The position numbers were made by a program, and so were the translations under genes. From contig NZ_JAKWJO010000008.1 of NCBI RefSeq assembly GCF_022760995.1, positions 124,001 to 188,000 of the forward strand: DNA of 64,000 bases, written 5' to 3'. The stretch comes from Dyella sedimenti (GTDB lineage Bacteria > Pseudomonadota > Gammaproteobacteria > Xanthomonadales > Rhodanobacteraceae). Shown in pieces: positions 1 through 9,161 of this stretch. Numbering within the stretch: the first letter of the stretch is position 1; every line of letters starts with the position of its first letter. The notes below the pieces were generated by a model. The model was not told the DNA's origin and did no database searches. It was given only the letters and a program-made list of their open reading frames with translations.

Positions 1-1
1 C

Positions 2-256
2 ACATCGACGTATGAATCCGAGTCGGCGTTAGCCTTCGGACAGGCCGTGCGCGCTGCGCGCGTCGCTCAAGGAGTCGCGCAAGACGAGTTCGCATCTCGG
101 GCAAGCATTTCGCGTTCTCACATGGGTAAGATCGAGCGTGGTGAGCACGTGCCCACGCTTCCGCTCATACTGAAAATTTCTACGGCACTTGGAATAAGCG
201 CGGCTGACCTGATGACGGCGACCGAACGCAATCTGCGTGCCGACACTGATCCCTGA
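2..256 (+). CDS. XRE-family helix-turn-helix regulator, 5' end outside window
   Basis: The frame is open from the left edge, so the true start probably lies upstream; the first possible internal start is a GTG at 47. The visible 84 residues hold one Cro/CI-type HTH: the ASISRSHMGKIERGEHVPT segment is the usual recognition helix plus the loop, followed by LPLILKISTALGISAADLM. Such short single-domain XRE proteins are common in the cargo of conjugative elements. It ends 22 bp before the convergent LysR gene. Target unknown. Confidence 0.75.
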   Translation, partial: TSTYESESALAFGQAVRAARVAQGVAQDEFASRASISRSHMGKIERGEHVPTLPLILKISTALGISAADLMTATERNLRADTDP

Positions 257-278
257 GTGTCTAGCCTGCCAGGCTCCG

Positions 279-1169
279 TCAACCGTCCGAAGAGTCGCGA
301 AGGCGAACGATAAATCGCTCCACCGAAGCCGATAAATTGCCGCCGTCGGGCCGAAGCAGGTAGGTGGTGATCACGGCAGAATCCATCGCCAAGGGGCGGA
401 TCACCACATCCGGCCGTTGGGAGATGGGAATCTTGGTCGCCGTCATGAAGCCGATGCCGTAGCCGGCGCCGACCAACGTGAGCATCATGTCCAGCGAGGA
501 CACTTCCTCGACAACATTCAGCTTGTGCTCCAACGTGTTGAGCAGCCGCTTGAGTTCGCGGCAATAGCCCTCGCATACCTGCGGGTCGCACAGGACAAGT
601 GGATGGCCTTGAAGTTCTTGAAGTGGCACCTCCTTGTAGGTGAGCAATGAGTGACGAGCTGGCACCGCAATCACCAGCGGGTCGTGCCAGATTGGTTCGG
701 CAGCGATACCGTCGCCGACATCGCCCGTGTGCGCGAACCCGATCATGAAGTCGCCCGAACGCAAGCCACGCACTTGCTCTGCCAGAGGCACTTCTGACAA
801 GCGTATTTCGATCTCCGGCTCCTCGGCGCGGCAACGAGCCAGAAATGCCGACAGCCGTGGATCGATAGCCCCATCTGATACAGCGATGCGCAGGCTACCG
901 CGCAAGCCCGATGCCACAGCCTTGGCATTTTCACGAGCCTGTTCCAGCACTGTGAATAGACGGCGAACATCTTGCAAGAAGACCGCGCCCGCCGCCGTTA
1001 GAACTGTTCCTCGTCGGTTTCGGTCGAAGAGCACTACGCCCAACTCGTCCTCAAGTTCCTTGATGGCTCGTGATAGCGGTGGTTGTTCGATATGCAGGCG
1101 CTCAGCCGCCCGCGTGAAATGTAGCTCCTCAGCAAGAACTACGAAGCAGCGAAGATGGCGCAGCTCCAT
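279..1169 (-). CDS. LysR-type regulator, proposed activator of the formaldehyde promoters
   Basis: A 296-residue full-length LysR protein. Residues 1-60 form the winged HTH (MELRHLRCFVVLAEELHFTRAAERL start) and about 90-290 the periplasmic-binding-protein-like inducer domain. It resembles the CatR/BenM-type branch. Its upstream region carries CTATCT-N4-ATAG, the core of the operator found in front of both fdhA and frmR, so I infer that it autoregulates and controls those two promoters. The inducer is unknown; formaldehyde or a derivative is a guess. The other LysR gene near fdhA is disrupted, which makes this one the better candidate. Confidence 0.85.
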   Translation of the reverse strand: MELRHLRCFVVLAEELHFTRAAERLHIEQPPLSRAIKELEDELGVVLFDRNRRGTVLTAAGAVFLQDVRRLFTVLEQARENAKAVASGLRGSLRIAVSDGAIDPRLSAFLARCRAEEPEIEIRLSEVPLAEQVRGLRSGDFMIGFAHTGDVGDGIAAEPIWHDPLVIAVPARHSLLTYKEVPLQELQGHPLVLCDPQVCEGYCRELKRLLNTLEHKLNVVEEVSSLDMMLTLVGAGYGIGFMTATKIPISQRPDVVIRPLAMDSAVITTYLLRPDGGNLSASVERFIVRLRDSSDG

Positions 1170-1202
1170 AGGCCACCCTCCCGTTCCGACTTATCCAACA
1201 CT

Positions 1203-1221
1203 GTGCTATCTCCCTATAGAA
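1203..1221 (-). promoter_or_regulatory. Putative LysR autoregulatory site
   Basis: CTATCT at 1206-1211 and ATAG at 1216-1219 form an inverted repeat, CTAT-N6-ATAG, lying 37-50 bp before the LysR start at 1169. The fdhA and frmR promoters carry the same core with the same spacing. The match is short, so chance cannot be excluded. Confidence 0.45.
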
Positions 1222-1652
1222 GTGACTGCCATTCTGGCGGCGGCGAGTTCGGCCACATCATTGGAAACTTCTGGCTGAATGAGCCAGGGCTGGGTTGACC
1301 GTGCGATGGCCCGAGGCAGGCACAACACCAGGCGAGCCTGTCAAGTCCGTGGGGTGATAAGGATCAGACGAAGGCTATCTCCAGCCACGCACGTCAATGG
1401 ATGCCGTGCATCGTCCCCGTCTGACCCTTGGCCGATTGCGAACCAAGCGCTTGAACACGCTTGCGGTTGATCATCACCTGCGGATTGCTGAGGCTCTGCT
1501 CCTGGTCCGAGCCAAGGCAAGTACCCTGGGGCAGACGGCAAATGCCGGCGAAAATATTCGCCGGCTCCAGTTGCTGCCCGGAGACTGGCGGGACCAGAAT
1601 GCCTCTCACCAGAAAGTGTGAGACATCCTGATGCTTAGCCCGCGCCGGATGC
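1222..1652. other. Intergenic stretch without a recognisable gene
   Basis: Between the LysR promoter and the fdhA stop there are only short open frames on both strands (longest about 90 codons, minus strand). None has a recognisable domain or a good ribosome binding site. It may be scar DNA from earlier rearrangement. Confidence 0.5.
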
Positions 1653-2867
1653 TTAATGCCGCACTGAACCATGCGGGTCGATGACGTACTTGTATGCAGA
1701 ACCCGCGTCGAACTCTTTGTACGCGGCGGGCGCGTCTTCGAGCTTGATGAACTTAGTGTTCATCATCGGCGAAAGGTAAGGCATGCGATCGTTCAGTATC
1801 GCCCGCATTAACGCGTGGTTGTAGTTGGCCGTCGGAGATTGACCAGCCGACATTCGCGGCGACTTGATCCAGGCGTTGGACCATTCCAGATCCATATGGC
1901 CTTTCTTGGCTTTCGGGTCTTTCGAGATCGGGTTTGCGCAGTACACACCGACCGTACTGGTCATTCCGCCGAAGCGGACATATTTGAGCATTGCGTTGGT
2001 AACAGCGCTCTCCACGATCTTGTCAGCCTCCGCGCCAAACCCGCGGCAGTCCACACCAACATAGTCGATGACGCGATCCACCTCCCTGTGCCCGGTAATG
2101 CGTTCGAGATGCTCCTCGATCGGCACGCCGTCGGAAAGGTTGATGGTTTCCACGCCGTGTGGCTTGAGAAGGTCCAGCCGCTCTTGAATGTAATCGGCAA
2201 CGATGATGGCGCCTGCACCCAGAAGTCTGGCGCAGGCGGCACCCGCTCTGCCGACCGGCCCGGCACCGAAGATCAGGATGTTTTCGCCGACGACGTAGGC
2301 CGGCGCGGCTGGCCAGTCTGGGCCAGCGAACCCATGGAAAGCTGTGGGTAATACGTCAGAGAGAAGGGTCAGGTCGCGGATTTTTTCCATGGCGGCATCC
2401 TTGTCAGGGAAGCGAAGGAGATTGAAATCCGCATACGGTACGAAGAGATAATCACCTTGCCCCCCCGTCCAGCCACCGAGGTTGAACCCGTAGGCTCCGC
2501 AGTCGATTTCGGGGTTGGTGTTCTCGCATACATCGGAGCGCATATGCTTGCAGTTGTAGCAACGCCCACACCCCACATTGAAGGGAACGGAAACGATGTC
2601 GCCCTTCTTCACGACTTCGACGTCTGATCCCACTTCGATCACTTCGCCGGTCATTTCATGGCCCATGGTCATTCCCTTGGGAACAGCAAACGAACCGCGA
2701 TAAATGTGAAGGTCGCTGCCACAGATATTTGTGGTAACTATTTTGAGGATAGCGCCATGGGGTGCGCTTTTCCCTTGAGGGGTTATCAGCTCTGGAAATT
2801 TGAAGGTGTTGACCTTCATTTCCAAGGGCTTCTCGAAAGTCACGATTCGGTTACCGGTCGGAGTCAT
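1653..2867 (-). CDS. fdhA: Glutathione-independent formaldehyde dehydrogenase (zinc alcohol dehydrogenase family)
   Basis: A 404-residue zinc-dependent medium-chain dehydrogenase of the Pseudomonas putida FdhA type, which oxidises formaldehyde to formate with tightly bound NAD and needs no glutathione. Visible signatures: TNICGSD with the catalytic zinc cysteine, MGHEMTGEV with the zinc histidine/glutamate, the four structural-zinc cysteines in GCGRCYNCKHMRSDVC, and the Rossmann glycine motif in FGAGPVGRAG. The chosen start follows GAGGTGA at a good distance; an ATG ten codons earlier lacks such a site. The promoter at 2995-3061 matches that of frmR, tying the gene to the other formaldehyde pathway of this island. 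Exact substrate inferred from family. Confidence 0.87.
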   Translation of the reverse strand: MTPTGNRIVTFEKPLEMKVNTFKFPELITPQGKSAPHGAILKIVTTNICGSDLHIYRGSFAVPKGMTMGHEMTGEVIEVGSDVEVVKKGDIVSVPFNVGCGRCYNCKHMRSDVCENTNPEIDCGAYGFNLGGWTGGQGDYLFVPYADFNLLRFPDKDAAMEKIRDLTLLSDVLPTAFHGFAGPDWPAAPAYVVGENILIFGAGPVGRAGAACARLLGAGAIIVADYIQERLDLLKPHGVETINLSDGVPIEEHLERITGHREVDRVIDYVGVDCRGFGAEADKIVESAVTNAMLKYVRFGGMTSTVGVYCANPISKDPKAKKGHMDLEWSNAWIKSPRMSAGQSPTANYNHALMRAILNDRMPYLSPMMNTKFIKLEDAPAAYKEFDAGSAYKYVIDPHGSVRH

Positions 2868-2994
2868 TTCGTCACCTCTGTGCGTTAATGTTTCCATCTT
2901 CTAAATCGAAGTGGGAAACGAAATTTACCGCTGTCAAGAAGAACGATCGTGGTATTGCCTAGCCGTTGGTCGCGTCTCCTTCTGCGGTCTTGAC

Positions 2995-3061
2995 AGCATC
3001 GGATCAAGCTCAGAAGTGGTCAAACTGGAATAATCTATGTGCAGATAGGCACGATCTATCT
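2995..3061 (-). promoter_or_regulatory. LysR-type operator and promoter of fdhA
   Basis: Read on the minus strand: AGATAG-N7-CTATCT-N4-ATAGAT (half-sites at 3056-3061, 3043-3048, 3033-3038), then a -35 TTGACC (3018-3023), a 17-bp spacer and a -10 GATGCT (2995-3000). The same arrangement, including both core hexamers and the spacer length, occurs before frmR at 10698-10764. A palindrome directly upstream of a weak -35 is typical of LysR-activated promoters. The transcript would have a leader of about 120 nt. Confidence 0.75.
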
Positions 3062-3333
3062 ACGCGGGATCGTCGAGCCGTGCTCGTCTCCTAGCCGGGA
3101 GAGGGCAACGATCATCGCTACATCGCGCCTCCTAGCTTGATCTAGGAACAGTCAGCTCGACCCAGCGAGACATGAGGAGGCCGCATGCAGCAGGTACTCC
3201 TGCCCCCCGAGTTGCCCCTGGACCTAGTGGCCTTCGATGGGTTGCTCAGCACGTGGCGCCTGTTAGCGGCGCACACGGCATGCCTGCAATCTTCGCCTGG
3301 TTGAAGCAATACAGAGTTGCTCTTCAAGACTCG
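3062..3333. other. Intergenic stretch, nothing recognised
   Basis: Only shadow frames are seen between the fdhA operator and the end of the disrupted LysR gene. I see no repeat, hairpin or conserved protein fragment. Confidence 0.5.
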
Positions 3334-4275
3334 CTATTTCAGGGGGCTTTGAGATGAGTCTGCTTTGGGCTGGAACCGACGATGGATCGATATAACGGAT
3401 TGAAGAGTGGCGGCGAGTTCGGGGGTGTGCACCATTTCGAGCAATGCACGCGATGACGGTGCCTCGAACGCATTTTTCCCAGCAACGAATCCGACATTTG
3501 AGTGCGACATTGGTCCATTGATTGCGATTGCGTGGAGATTTGGAATGTGCGCGAGTTGGCCGGCGAGAGATTGCGGAAGAACTGCCGAATATTTTCCTGT
3601 CGCCACGTGTGCCGATAGCACGTCAATTCAATCAGTGCGAATAGTCTGCGCGGTACATTGCATCAGCCTATCTTGAATGGGTTCAGGTACTGCCGAGTTC
3701 AGCACGCAGAGTTGTCTATTGAGAACATGGTCCCACGTTGTGCTTCGGGGTTGCTGTGTTCTCGCGGCGTGAAAAAGGAAAATGCGTTCACGGTACAGAA
3801 GGTGAGTATCGAAGTCTTCCCCTGGGATATCCTCCAAATGCATGAGTGCGATATCCAAATTGTTTTCTCGAATCGCCTGTAGCAGGGAAGAAGCGCCGGA
3901 AACCAGAACTGATTGTTGAAGTAAGGGTGTTTTTTCAGCAAGGGCGATGCTTAATGTGGGCGCTACACCGGCAGTTCCTGGGAGTATCCCTAGCCGGAAT
4001 TGCCCCTCTATACCTCGCCGTAGTGCGGAGAGTTCTCGCTCCAGCCCTTTGCAGACGTCATACATCTGCTGAGCCCAAGACAGTACGCGCATCCCTTCAG
4101 AAGTGAGGCCGTCATAGCGTCGGCCATGACGCACGATCTCGACACCCATGTCTTCCTCCAATTGCTTAATGCCCGCGGAGAGTGTCGGCTGAGAAACATT
4201 GCAGCTTTTGGCCGCGTTGCCAAAATGGCCTTCACGGTGCAAAGCAAGCAAGTATTCAAAGTTTCTTACGATCAT
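3334..4275 (-). pseudogene. LysR-type regulator (FdsR-like) with an in-frame stop
   Basis: The full reading frame would encode about 313 residues, starting VRNFEYLLALHREGHFGNAA with an HTH and ending in a conserved LysR C-terminus (SAHVATGKYSAVLPQSL, then GFVAGKNAFEAPSSRALLEM). A TGA at 3628-3630 interrupts it after codon 215 with no frame change; the text continues in the same frame, so a single substitution (for example TCA to TGA) suffices. The N-terminus resembles, from memory, regulators next to NAD-dependent formate dehydrogenase (fds) operons, which would fit a formaldehyde-to-formate island; no such operon is present here. Without readthrough the product lacks most of the second effector subdomain. 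Confidence 0.8.
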
Positions 4276-4759
4276 ATATTTTCTTCTGATAAAGTTGATT
4301 GGATTTTATACTTTCACGAAAAACCCTGCGCACGCTTCGATCCGCGTCCAACCTTGGGCACGTAGCTGGCACGCATGAAAGGCTGCCGCGCGCAGTGTCC
4401 ATACAGTAGGTTCGACTCGTCATCGACGGTCAGCACCACAACGCACGGGACAGCCAATAGCGCGAACACAGGTGCTTTGCGCTGTGGGCGAGTCGTCCTC
4501 ATGTAGCTTAGCAGTTGGCGCGTTCTGGAAGGGAGTAAGCGTGAGTGGTGAGGCACGCAACCGCAAAAGGCGGTGCTAAGCTCTTGAGCTGTTCGGGTCG
4601 TGGCCGTTGAAGCGGCGAGAGAATGGAGCCTGCCATGGCCGTTGTGGCGCAGCTAGTACACCATGCCCCCAGCGTTTCCTTAGCTGCGATTGACGGGCAT
4701 GCCTGGCGGTAGCTCAATAACAGCCATTTATGGATGAAGGAACGAGGGGAATAAGGCAG
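4276..4759. other. Intergenic stretch with one doubtful small reading frame
   Basis: A minus-strand frame, 4314-4502, would encode about 62 residues with a hydrophobic segment (APVFALLAVPCVVVLTV) followed by a polar tail. It has no clear ribosome binding site and I recognise no family, so I do not call it a gene. The rest holds the AT-rich promoter region of the disrupted LysR gene (about 4276-4315) and otherwise nothing recognisable. Confidence 0.4.
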
Positions 4760-5191
4760 ATGAAGATATTCACGATTGGATTCACTAAGACCTCCGCGCG
4801 GTCCTTCTTCACCAAGTTAAGTGCTTCTGGTGCCAAGCGCCTTGTCGATGTTCGCCTGAATAATGTTTCGCAATTGGCCGGATTCGCTAAACGCGAGGAT
4901 CTTCGATATTTTTCCGAGGCGTTGTGTGGGATGGAATATGAACATCTACCAGCACTTGCTCCAACCAAAGACATGTTCGAGGAATATAAAATAAAAGGGG
5001 GAGATTGGGATATCTACGCCAGTAAATTTCTGGATTTAATGTCGTCCCGAAAGATTGAGTCAATCGATAAAGAAAAGATTGATAACAGTTGCCTGCTTTG
5101 CAGCGAAGACAAGCCCCATCACTGCCATCGGAGGCTAGTGGCCGAGTACCTTGCAGGCAAATGGCCGAATGTTGAGATCGTGCATCTTTAG
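4760..5191 (+). CDS. DUF488 family protein
   Basis: A 143-residue protein with the DUF488 pattern: MKIFTIGFTK at the start, DVRLNNVSQLAGFA in the middle and LLCSEDKPHHCHRRLVAEYL near the end. The Cys/His-rich C-terminal motif is typical of the family; its biochemical role is not established, though members often sit near DNA-repair or defence genes. The ATG at 4760 is preferred over one ten codons earlier because the family starts here. Base composition is visibly lower in GC than the flanking cargo, as is the uvrB gene downstream, suggesting that the two arrived together. Confidence 0.75.
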   Translation: MKIFTIGFTKTSARSFFTKLSASGAKRLVDVRLNNVSQLAGFAKREDLRYFSEALCGMEYEHLPALAPTKDMFEEYKIKGGDWDIYASKFLDLMSSRKIESIDKEKIDNSCLLCSEDKPHHCHRRLVAEYLAGKWPNVEIVHL

Positions 5192-5564
5192 AGGGGCGAC
5201 GTAGCTCCGCGCCCCCAGCACCTCGTCTTGAGGGCTGAGAGCGACAAAGGCACGTATCGACGGGAGCCAGCGCCACACATTTGGCCTACAGAGCAAGCTC
5301 GCCCGTCACAGCTCGATGTCGGTGCTCAACAAGGCAAGTGCTTCAGGTGCATTGGAGACGGGCCGCTGGCTGGCGTCGTGGTGCTTGGCCGATATGTACT
5401 GGGAAGCCCGCCCATGTGTTGGGCTATCATGTTGGCGACGCCTACGCCCAGGTGGGGCGCGGCAGGATCGCCGTCATTTACACCCCAGTTTGGTACTGCT
5501 ATAGGTCTTCTGAAATAGCCGATACATCAGGACAAATTGAAGTAGCTCAATTAGGAGATATCTA
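5192..5564. other. Gap between DUF488 and uvrB
   Basis: Three overlapping plus-strand frames of 60-95 codons are present, none with a recognisable domain. The last 30 bases contain the AGGAG ribosome binding site of uvrB. The segment could be decayed coding DNA but I cannot name it. Confidence 0.4.
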
Positions 5565-7541
5565 ATGTCAACCGGTATGTTTATTCTGCACTCCAACTAT
5601 ACGCCGGCGGGGGACCAGCCAGAGGCGATAGCGCGCCTGCTGTCGGACATAGAAGAAGGTGCGACGCACCAGACGCTGAAAGGTATCACCGGCTCAGGTA
5701 AGACCTTCACCATGGCCAATGTGATTCATCGTCTGAAGCGGCCTACGTTGATCTTGGCTCCTAACAAGACGTTGACCGCGCAGCTTTATGGTGAAATGAA
5801 GCACTTCTTTCCTGAGAACGCGGTCGAGTACTTCGTTTCCTACTACGATTATTTTCAGCCCGAAATCTATATGCCGGGCACCGATCGTTTCATTCCAAAG
5901 GACTCGGCCATCAATGACCACCTTGAGCGCCTGCGTCTGTCCACGACCAAATCCTTGATTGAACGTCGTGACGTGATCGTCGTCGCTTCGGTGTCCTCAA
6001 TCTACGGCCTGGGTGATCCAGATGCGTACCGAGCGCTACAGATCGCTCTGTCCCCTGGGGTCAAACTAAACCAGAGAGAGCTAATTCGTCGCTTGGCTTT
6101 GCTGCAATATGATCGCACTGAGCGCACCCTCAAGCGCGCAACGTTCCGCGTCCAAGGCGATGTGATTGATATTTTCCCCGCTGATTCCGAGCACAGGGCG
6201 GTTCGGGTGGAGCTGTTGGATGACACTGTTGCGTCTGTCCAATGGATGGACCCTGTTACCGGCAAGACGTTGGGAGAGATAGACCATTATTTGGTTTCGC
6301 CAAAAACGCTTTTTGCCCCGCCCACGAATAAAATAGATTCCGCATCCAAAAAGATACTCGCTGATATGGAAGAGCGGGTTGACGAGCTGAACAGGAATAA
6401 TCGCTTGGTCGAGGCAAACAGGCTGTACGAGCGGATCACGCATGACGTGGAAATGATGCGCGAGGTCGGCTATTGCTCGGGGATGGAGAATTACTCCTGC
6501 TATTTCAGCGACCGAGACGCAGCTTCTCCTCCGATCACGTTGCTGGATTATTTGCCGAAAGACGGGCTGCTGTTCGTCGATGAATCCCATGTCATGGTGC
6601 CACAGATATCCGCAATGTACCGGGGGGATCAGGCGCGCAAGGACACGCTGATCGATTACGGGTTCCGTTTGCCTTCATCGAAGAACAACCGGCCATTGAA
6701 CTTTGACGAGTTCGAGAAGGTTAAGCCTCAGACCGTCTTTGTTTCCGCTACTCCGGGCGAATACGAGCTGAGGGTGTCGAAAGGCAGGGTTGTCGAACAG
6801 GTCATCAGGCCAACGGGACTGCTTGACCCCAAGGTTGAAGTGCGGAAAGCGGACGGATACATAGATGACCTGCTTGCCGAAATATCGAAGTGCGTGAAGA
6901 GAAAGAATCGAGTGCTTGTGACTACGCTGACGAAGGTCAGTGCAGAAGAGCTAACGGATTTCTTGACGGACAACGGGATTCGAGCGCGCTACATGCATTC
7001 GGACATAAAAGCGGAGGATCGTGTTGAGATCATCAATGGCCTGCGCGCAGGAGAGTTCGATGTTTTGATTGGGATTAGTCTTTTGCGCGAAGGGCTGGAT
7101 ATTCCAGAGGCATCATTGGTTGCCATTCTCGATGCAGACCGTGCAGGATTCTTGCGTTCGGCCCATGCGCTCATTCAGATGATCGGTCGAGTCGCTCGGA
7201 ATGAGAACGGTAAGGCGATCTTGTACGCCGACGCGGTGACGCCGGCGATGAAACAGGCGATCGATGAGACCAATAGGCGCAGGCAGCTTCAAATTGCCTT
7301 TAACGAGGAAAATGGGATTTCTCCAGCCTCGTCTGTGCGAAAACTAGCAGGAGAAGAGACGAATACGGAGGAGCCCACCGTTCATTCCGAGGCTTTCTGC
7401 GAGAACTTGTCCGACCTTTGCGATCAGATCACTGCCAAGGAACAGCAGCTACTCGAATTTACCGATACCGGTGACGAGCAGCGCGTCGAAGACATTCGTC
7501 GTCAGTTGGATGGGTTGTACCGGCAATTCATTTACATCTAA
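5565..7541 (+). CDS. uvrB: Excinuclease ABC subunit B (UvrB), accessory copy
   Basis: A 658-residue UvrB, close to the usual 670. UvrB verifies damage and recruits UvrC in nucleotide excision repair. Walker A is GITGSGKTFTMANVI (about residue 42), followed by APNKTLTAQLYGEMK and the damage-probing beta-hairpin region around YYDYFQPEIYMPGTDRF. DESHV is motif II; SATPGEYEL, GISLLREGLDIPE and QMIGRVARN are the later helicase motifs. The C-terminal UVR motif (ITAKEQQLLEF onward) is present but divergent. AGGAG lies 8 nt before the ATG. Base composition is lower in GC than its neighbours. A second copy beside the chromosomal one, on a mobile element, suggests a role in damage tolerance. Confidence 0.93.
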   Translation: MSTGMFILHSNYTPAGDQPEAIARLLSDIEEGATHQTLKGITGSGKTFTMANVIHRLKRPTLILAPNKTLTAQLYGEMKHFFPENAVEYFVSYYDYFQPEIYMPGTDRFIPKDSAINDHLERLRLSTTKSLIERRDVIVVASVSSIYGLGDPDAYRALQIALSPGVKLNQRELIRRLALLQYDRTERTLKRATFRVQGDVIDIFPADSEHRAVRVELLDDTVASVQWMDPVTGKTLGEIDHYLVSPKTLFAPPTNKIDSASKKILADMEERVDELNRNNRLVEANRLYERITHDVEMMREVGYCSGMENYSCYFSDRDAASPPITLLDYLPKDGLLFVDESHVMVPQISAMYRGDQARKDTLIDYGFRLPSSKNNRPLNFDEFEKVKPQTVFVSATPGEYELRVSKGRVVEQVIRPTGLLDPKVEVRKADGYIDDLLAEISKCVKRKNRVLVTTLTKVSAEELTDFLTDNGIRARYMHSDIKAEDRVEIINGLRAGEFDVLIGISLLREGLDIPEASLVAILDADRAGFLRSAHALIQMIGRVARNENGKAILYADAVTPAMKQAIDETNRRRQLQIAFNEENGISPASSVRKLAGEETNTEEPTVHSEAFCENLSDLCDQITAKEQQLLEFTDTGDEQRVEDIRRQLDGLYRQFIYI

Positions 7542-7692
7542 TCGTTCGCCGGCATTGGGTTGCATGGCCGACCGATCTGCATTTGGGGCAAGCGGGCAGA
7601 CGGTCGGCTCATCATTCCACCGGAGGGGGTGAGCCGCCGAGGCTCAGTGCCCCGCTTTCCAAGGCGTGTGCCCTACAGCCTCTTGCGACGTG

Positions 7693-8598
7693 TCAGCGCA
7701 AAGCTGGCAACGATCCAACGGCGACTAGCATTTCATCAAATACCGCTCGAACCCTTCCCGGAATGGGGCCACGCTGAGGCCGATAGACGTACAACCCCCA
7801 CGCCGGAGGTTCTTCGTTCTCCAGCACTCGCACGAGCTTCCCGCTGGCAATGTAGGGGGCGGCCATGTAGTCCGCCAGTTGCGCGAACGCGATCCCGGCC
7901 AGCGCCGCTCCCATTTCCATGTCGGCATTGTCGGCGACGAGAGTGGGTGCGGTAGGTGTCCACTGGCGTCCCGCCTTGAAGTGCCAAGGCCAGGGACGGC
8001 CGGTATTGATATCCAAGGCCACGGTAACTGGCAGGCTGCTTAGCGCATCGATGTTTTCAGGTACGCCCACTTTCTTGATCAGGCGCGGGGCGGCAACGAT
8101 GGGGAGCCTCATGTCGGCCGCCTTGCGTGCGACGAAGCGGCTATCGCGCATGAATCCGACCCTGATCCCGACGTCAATCCCTTCGTCAACCGTATTGCTG
8201 ATGCGATCGGACAGGCGCACATCCAGCGTGATGCCGGGATGACGCGCAGCCACGCGCTCCAGTGCCGGCAGCACCGCTCTGGTGCCCAAGCTGTGCGGTG
8301 CGGTGATGCGAACCGTACCGGAGAGGGATGCCTGCTGGTCGGAGCCAGGCGTTCGCCACAGATCCTCGAACCGCTCCAATGCCGGGCGCACCTGGTCCAA
8401 CAGCCCTTCGCCGAAGGCGGTGATGCGCACCTGGCGCGTGCTTCGATGAAACAACACCTCGCCGTAGTGTTGCTCCAGTTGCTGGACGGCGCGGGTGACG
8501 CCTTGCGGGGAAGTTCCCAGCCGGACGGCCGCATCGCGGAAGCTGCTGCTTTCGGCCGCCACCCGGAAGATGCGCAGCAGTTCCATTTCCTTGTTCAT
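7693..8598 (-). CDS. LysR-type regulator of the divergent acetyltransferase/amidase operon
   Basis: A 301-residue LysR protein with an N-terminal HTH (MNKEMELLRIFRVAAESSSF, then GTSPQGVTRAVQQLEQHYGEVLF) and a CrgA/PA-type effector domain (VRITAPHSLGTRAVLP, DVRLSDRISNTVDEGIDVGIRVG). It is divergent from the gene at 8753 with about 150 bp between, the standard layout for a LysR gene and its target operon. Effector unknown. Confidence 0.85.
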   Translation of the reverse strand: MNKEMELLRIFRVAAESSSFRDAAVRLGTSPQGVTRAVQQLEQHYGEVLFHRSTRQVRITAFGEGLLDQVRPALERFEDLWRTPGSDQQASLSGTVRITAPHSLGTRAVLPALERVAARHPGITLDVRLSDRISNTVDEGIDVGIRVGFMRDSRFVARKAADMRLPIVAAPRLIKKVGVPENIDALSSLPVTVALDINTGRPWPWHFKAGRQWTPTAPTLVADNADMEMGAALAGIAFAQLADYMAAPYIASGKLVRVLENEEPPAWGLYVYRPQRGPIPGRVRAVFDEMLVAVGSLPALR

Positions 8599-8752
8599 GA
8601 CGCACGCCTCATGGCCGGTTTCGCTGCTCGTTAATTGTTCCAGAATTTGGAATTATAAAATCGCAACAATTCCATATACAAGGGAGGCGCGGTTGCCCAG
8701 ACTGGCAACACCCCGGAATGCTCCGCTCCAAACAACACAACAAGGAACGCGA
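8599..8752. promoter_or_regulatory. Divergent promoter region with a palindrome
   Basis: TTCCAGAATTTGGAA at 8638-8652 is a near-perfect inverted repeat (TTCCA-N5-TGGAA). It is flanked by ATTGTT (8634-8639) and AACAAT (8666-8671), a second inverted pair. AT-rich candidate -10 sequences lie between. This is a plausible operator for the LysR protein encoded at 7693-8598. Confidence 0.55.
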
Positions 8753-9160
8753 ATGAACGCTGCGACTCTCATCACTGCCTACTACGACGCCTTCAACCGC
8801 GGCGACCGCGAGGCCATGCTGTCCATGTTGACCGATGACGTCGCGCACGACTTGAACCAGGGCGCTCGTGAGGTCGGTCGCGAAGCCTTCCGCGCCTTCC
8901 TGCAGCGCATGGACCGCTGCTATGGCGAGCAACTGCGCGGGATCGTGGTGATGGTCAGCGCCGACGGCCTGCGCGCAGGCGCGGAGTACGTGGTGCACGG
9001 CGAATACAAGGTGACGGACGACGGGCTGCCGGAAGCTCAGGGCCAGCGCTACGTGCTGCCGGGCGGCGCGTTCTTCGAGATCCGCGATGGCAAGATCGCT
9101 CGTGTCACCAACTACTACAACCTCGGCGACTGGATCGCACAGGTCGGAGGGGACGCCTGA
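8753..9160 (+). CDS. SnoaL/NTF2-like protein (ketosteroid isomerase-related)
   Basis: A 135-residue protein with the NTF2-like opening ITAYYDAFNRGDREAMLSML and ending FEIRDGKIARVTNYYNL, the TIGR02096 pattern. These small cone-shaped folds bind or isomerise hydrophobic ligands; the substrate is unknown. First gene of a tight three-gene operon (2-bp gap to the next gene). The start was chosen after AAGGA; an upstream in-frame extension covers the divergent promoter and is rejected. Confidence 0.78.
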   Translation: MNAATLITAYYDAFNRGDREAMLSMLTDDVAHDLNQGAREVGREAFRAFLQRMDRCYGEQLRGIVVMVSADGLRAGAEYVVHGEYKVTDDGLPEAQGQRYVLPGGAFFEIRDGKIARVTNYYNLGDWIAQVGGDA

Positions 9161-9161
9161 A

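Noticed and set aside
4314..4556. Small exported protein on the minus strand
   Set aside because: A hydrophobic stretch is present but there is no ribosome binding site and no recognisable family.
5228..5565. Overlapping small frames before uvrB
   Set aside because: Three frames overlap without any domain; none is supported over the others.
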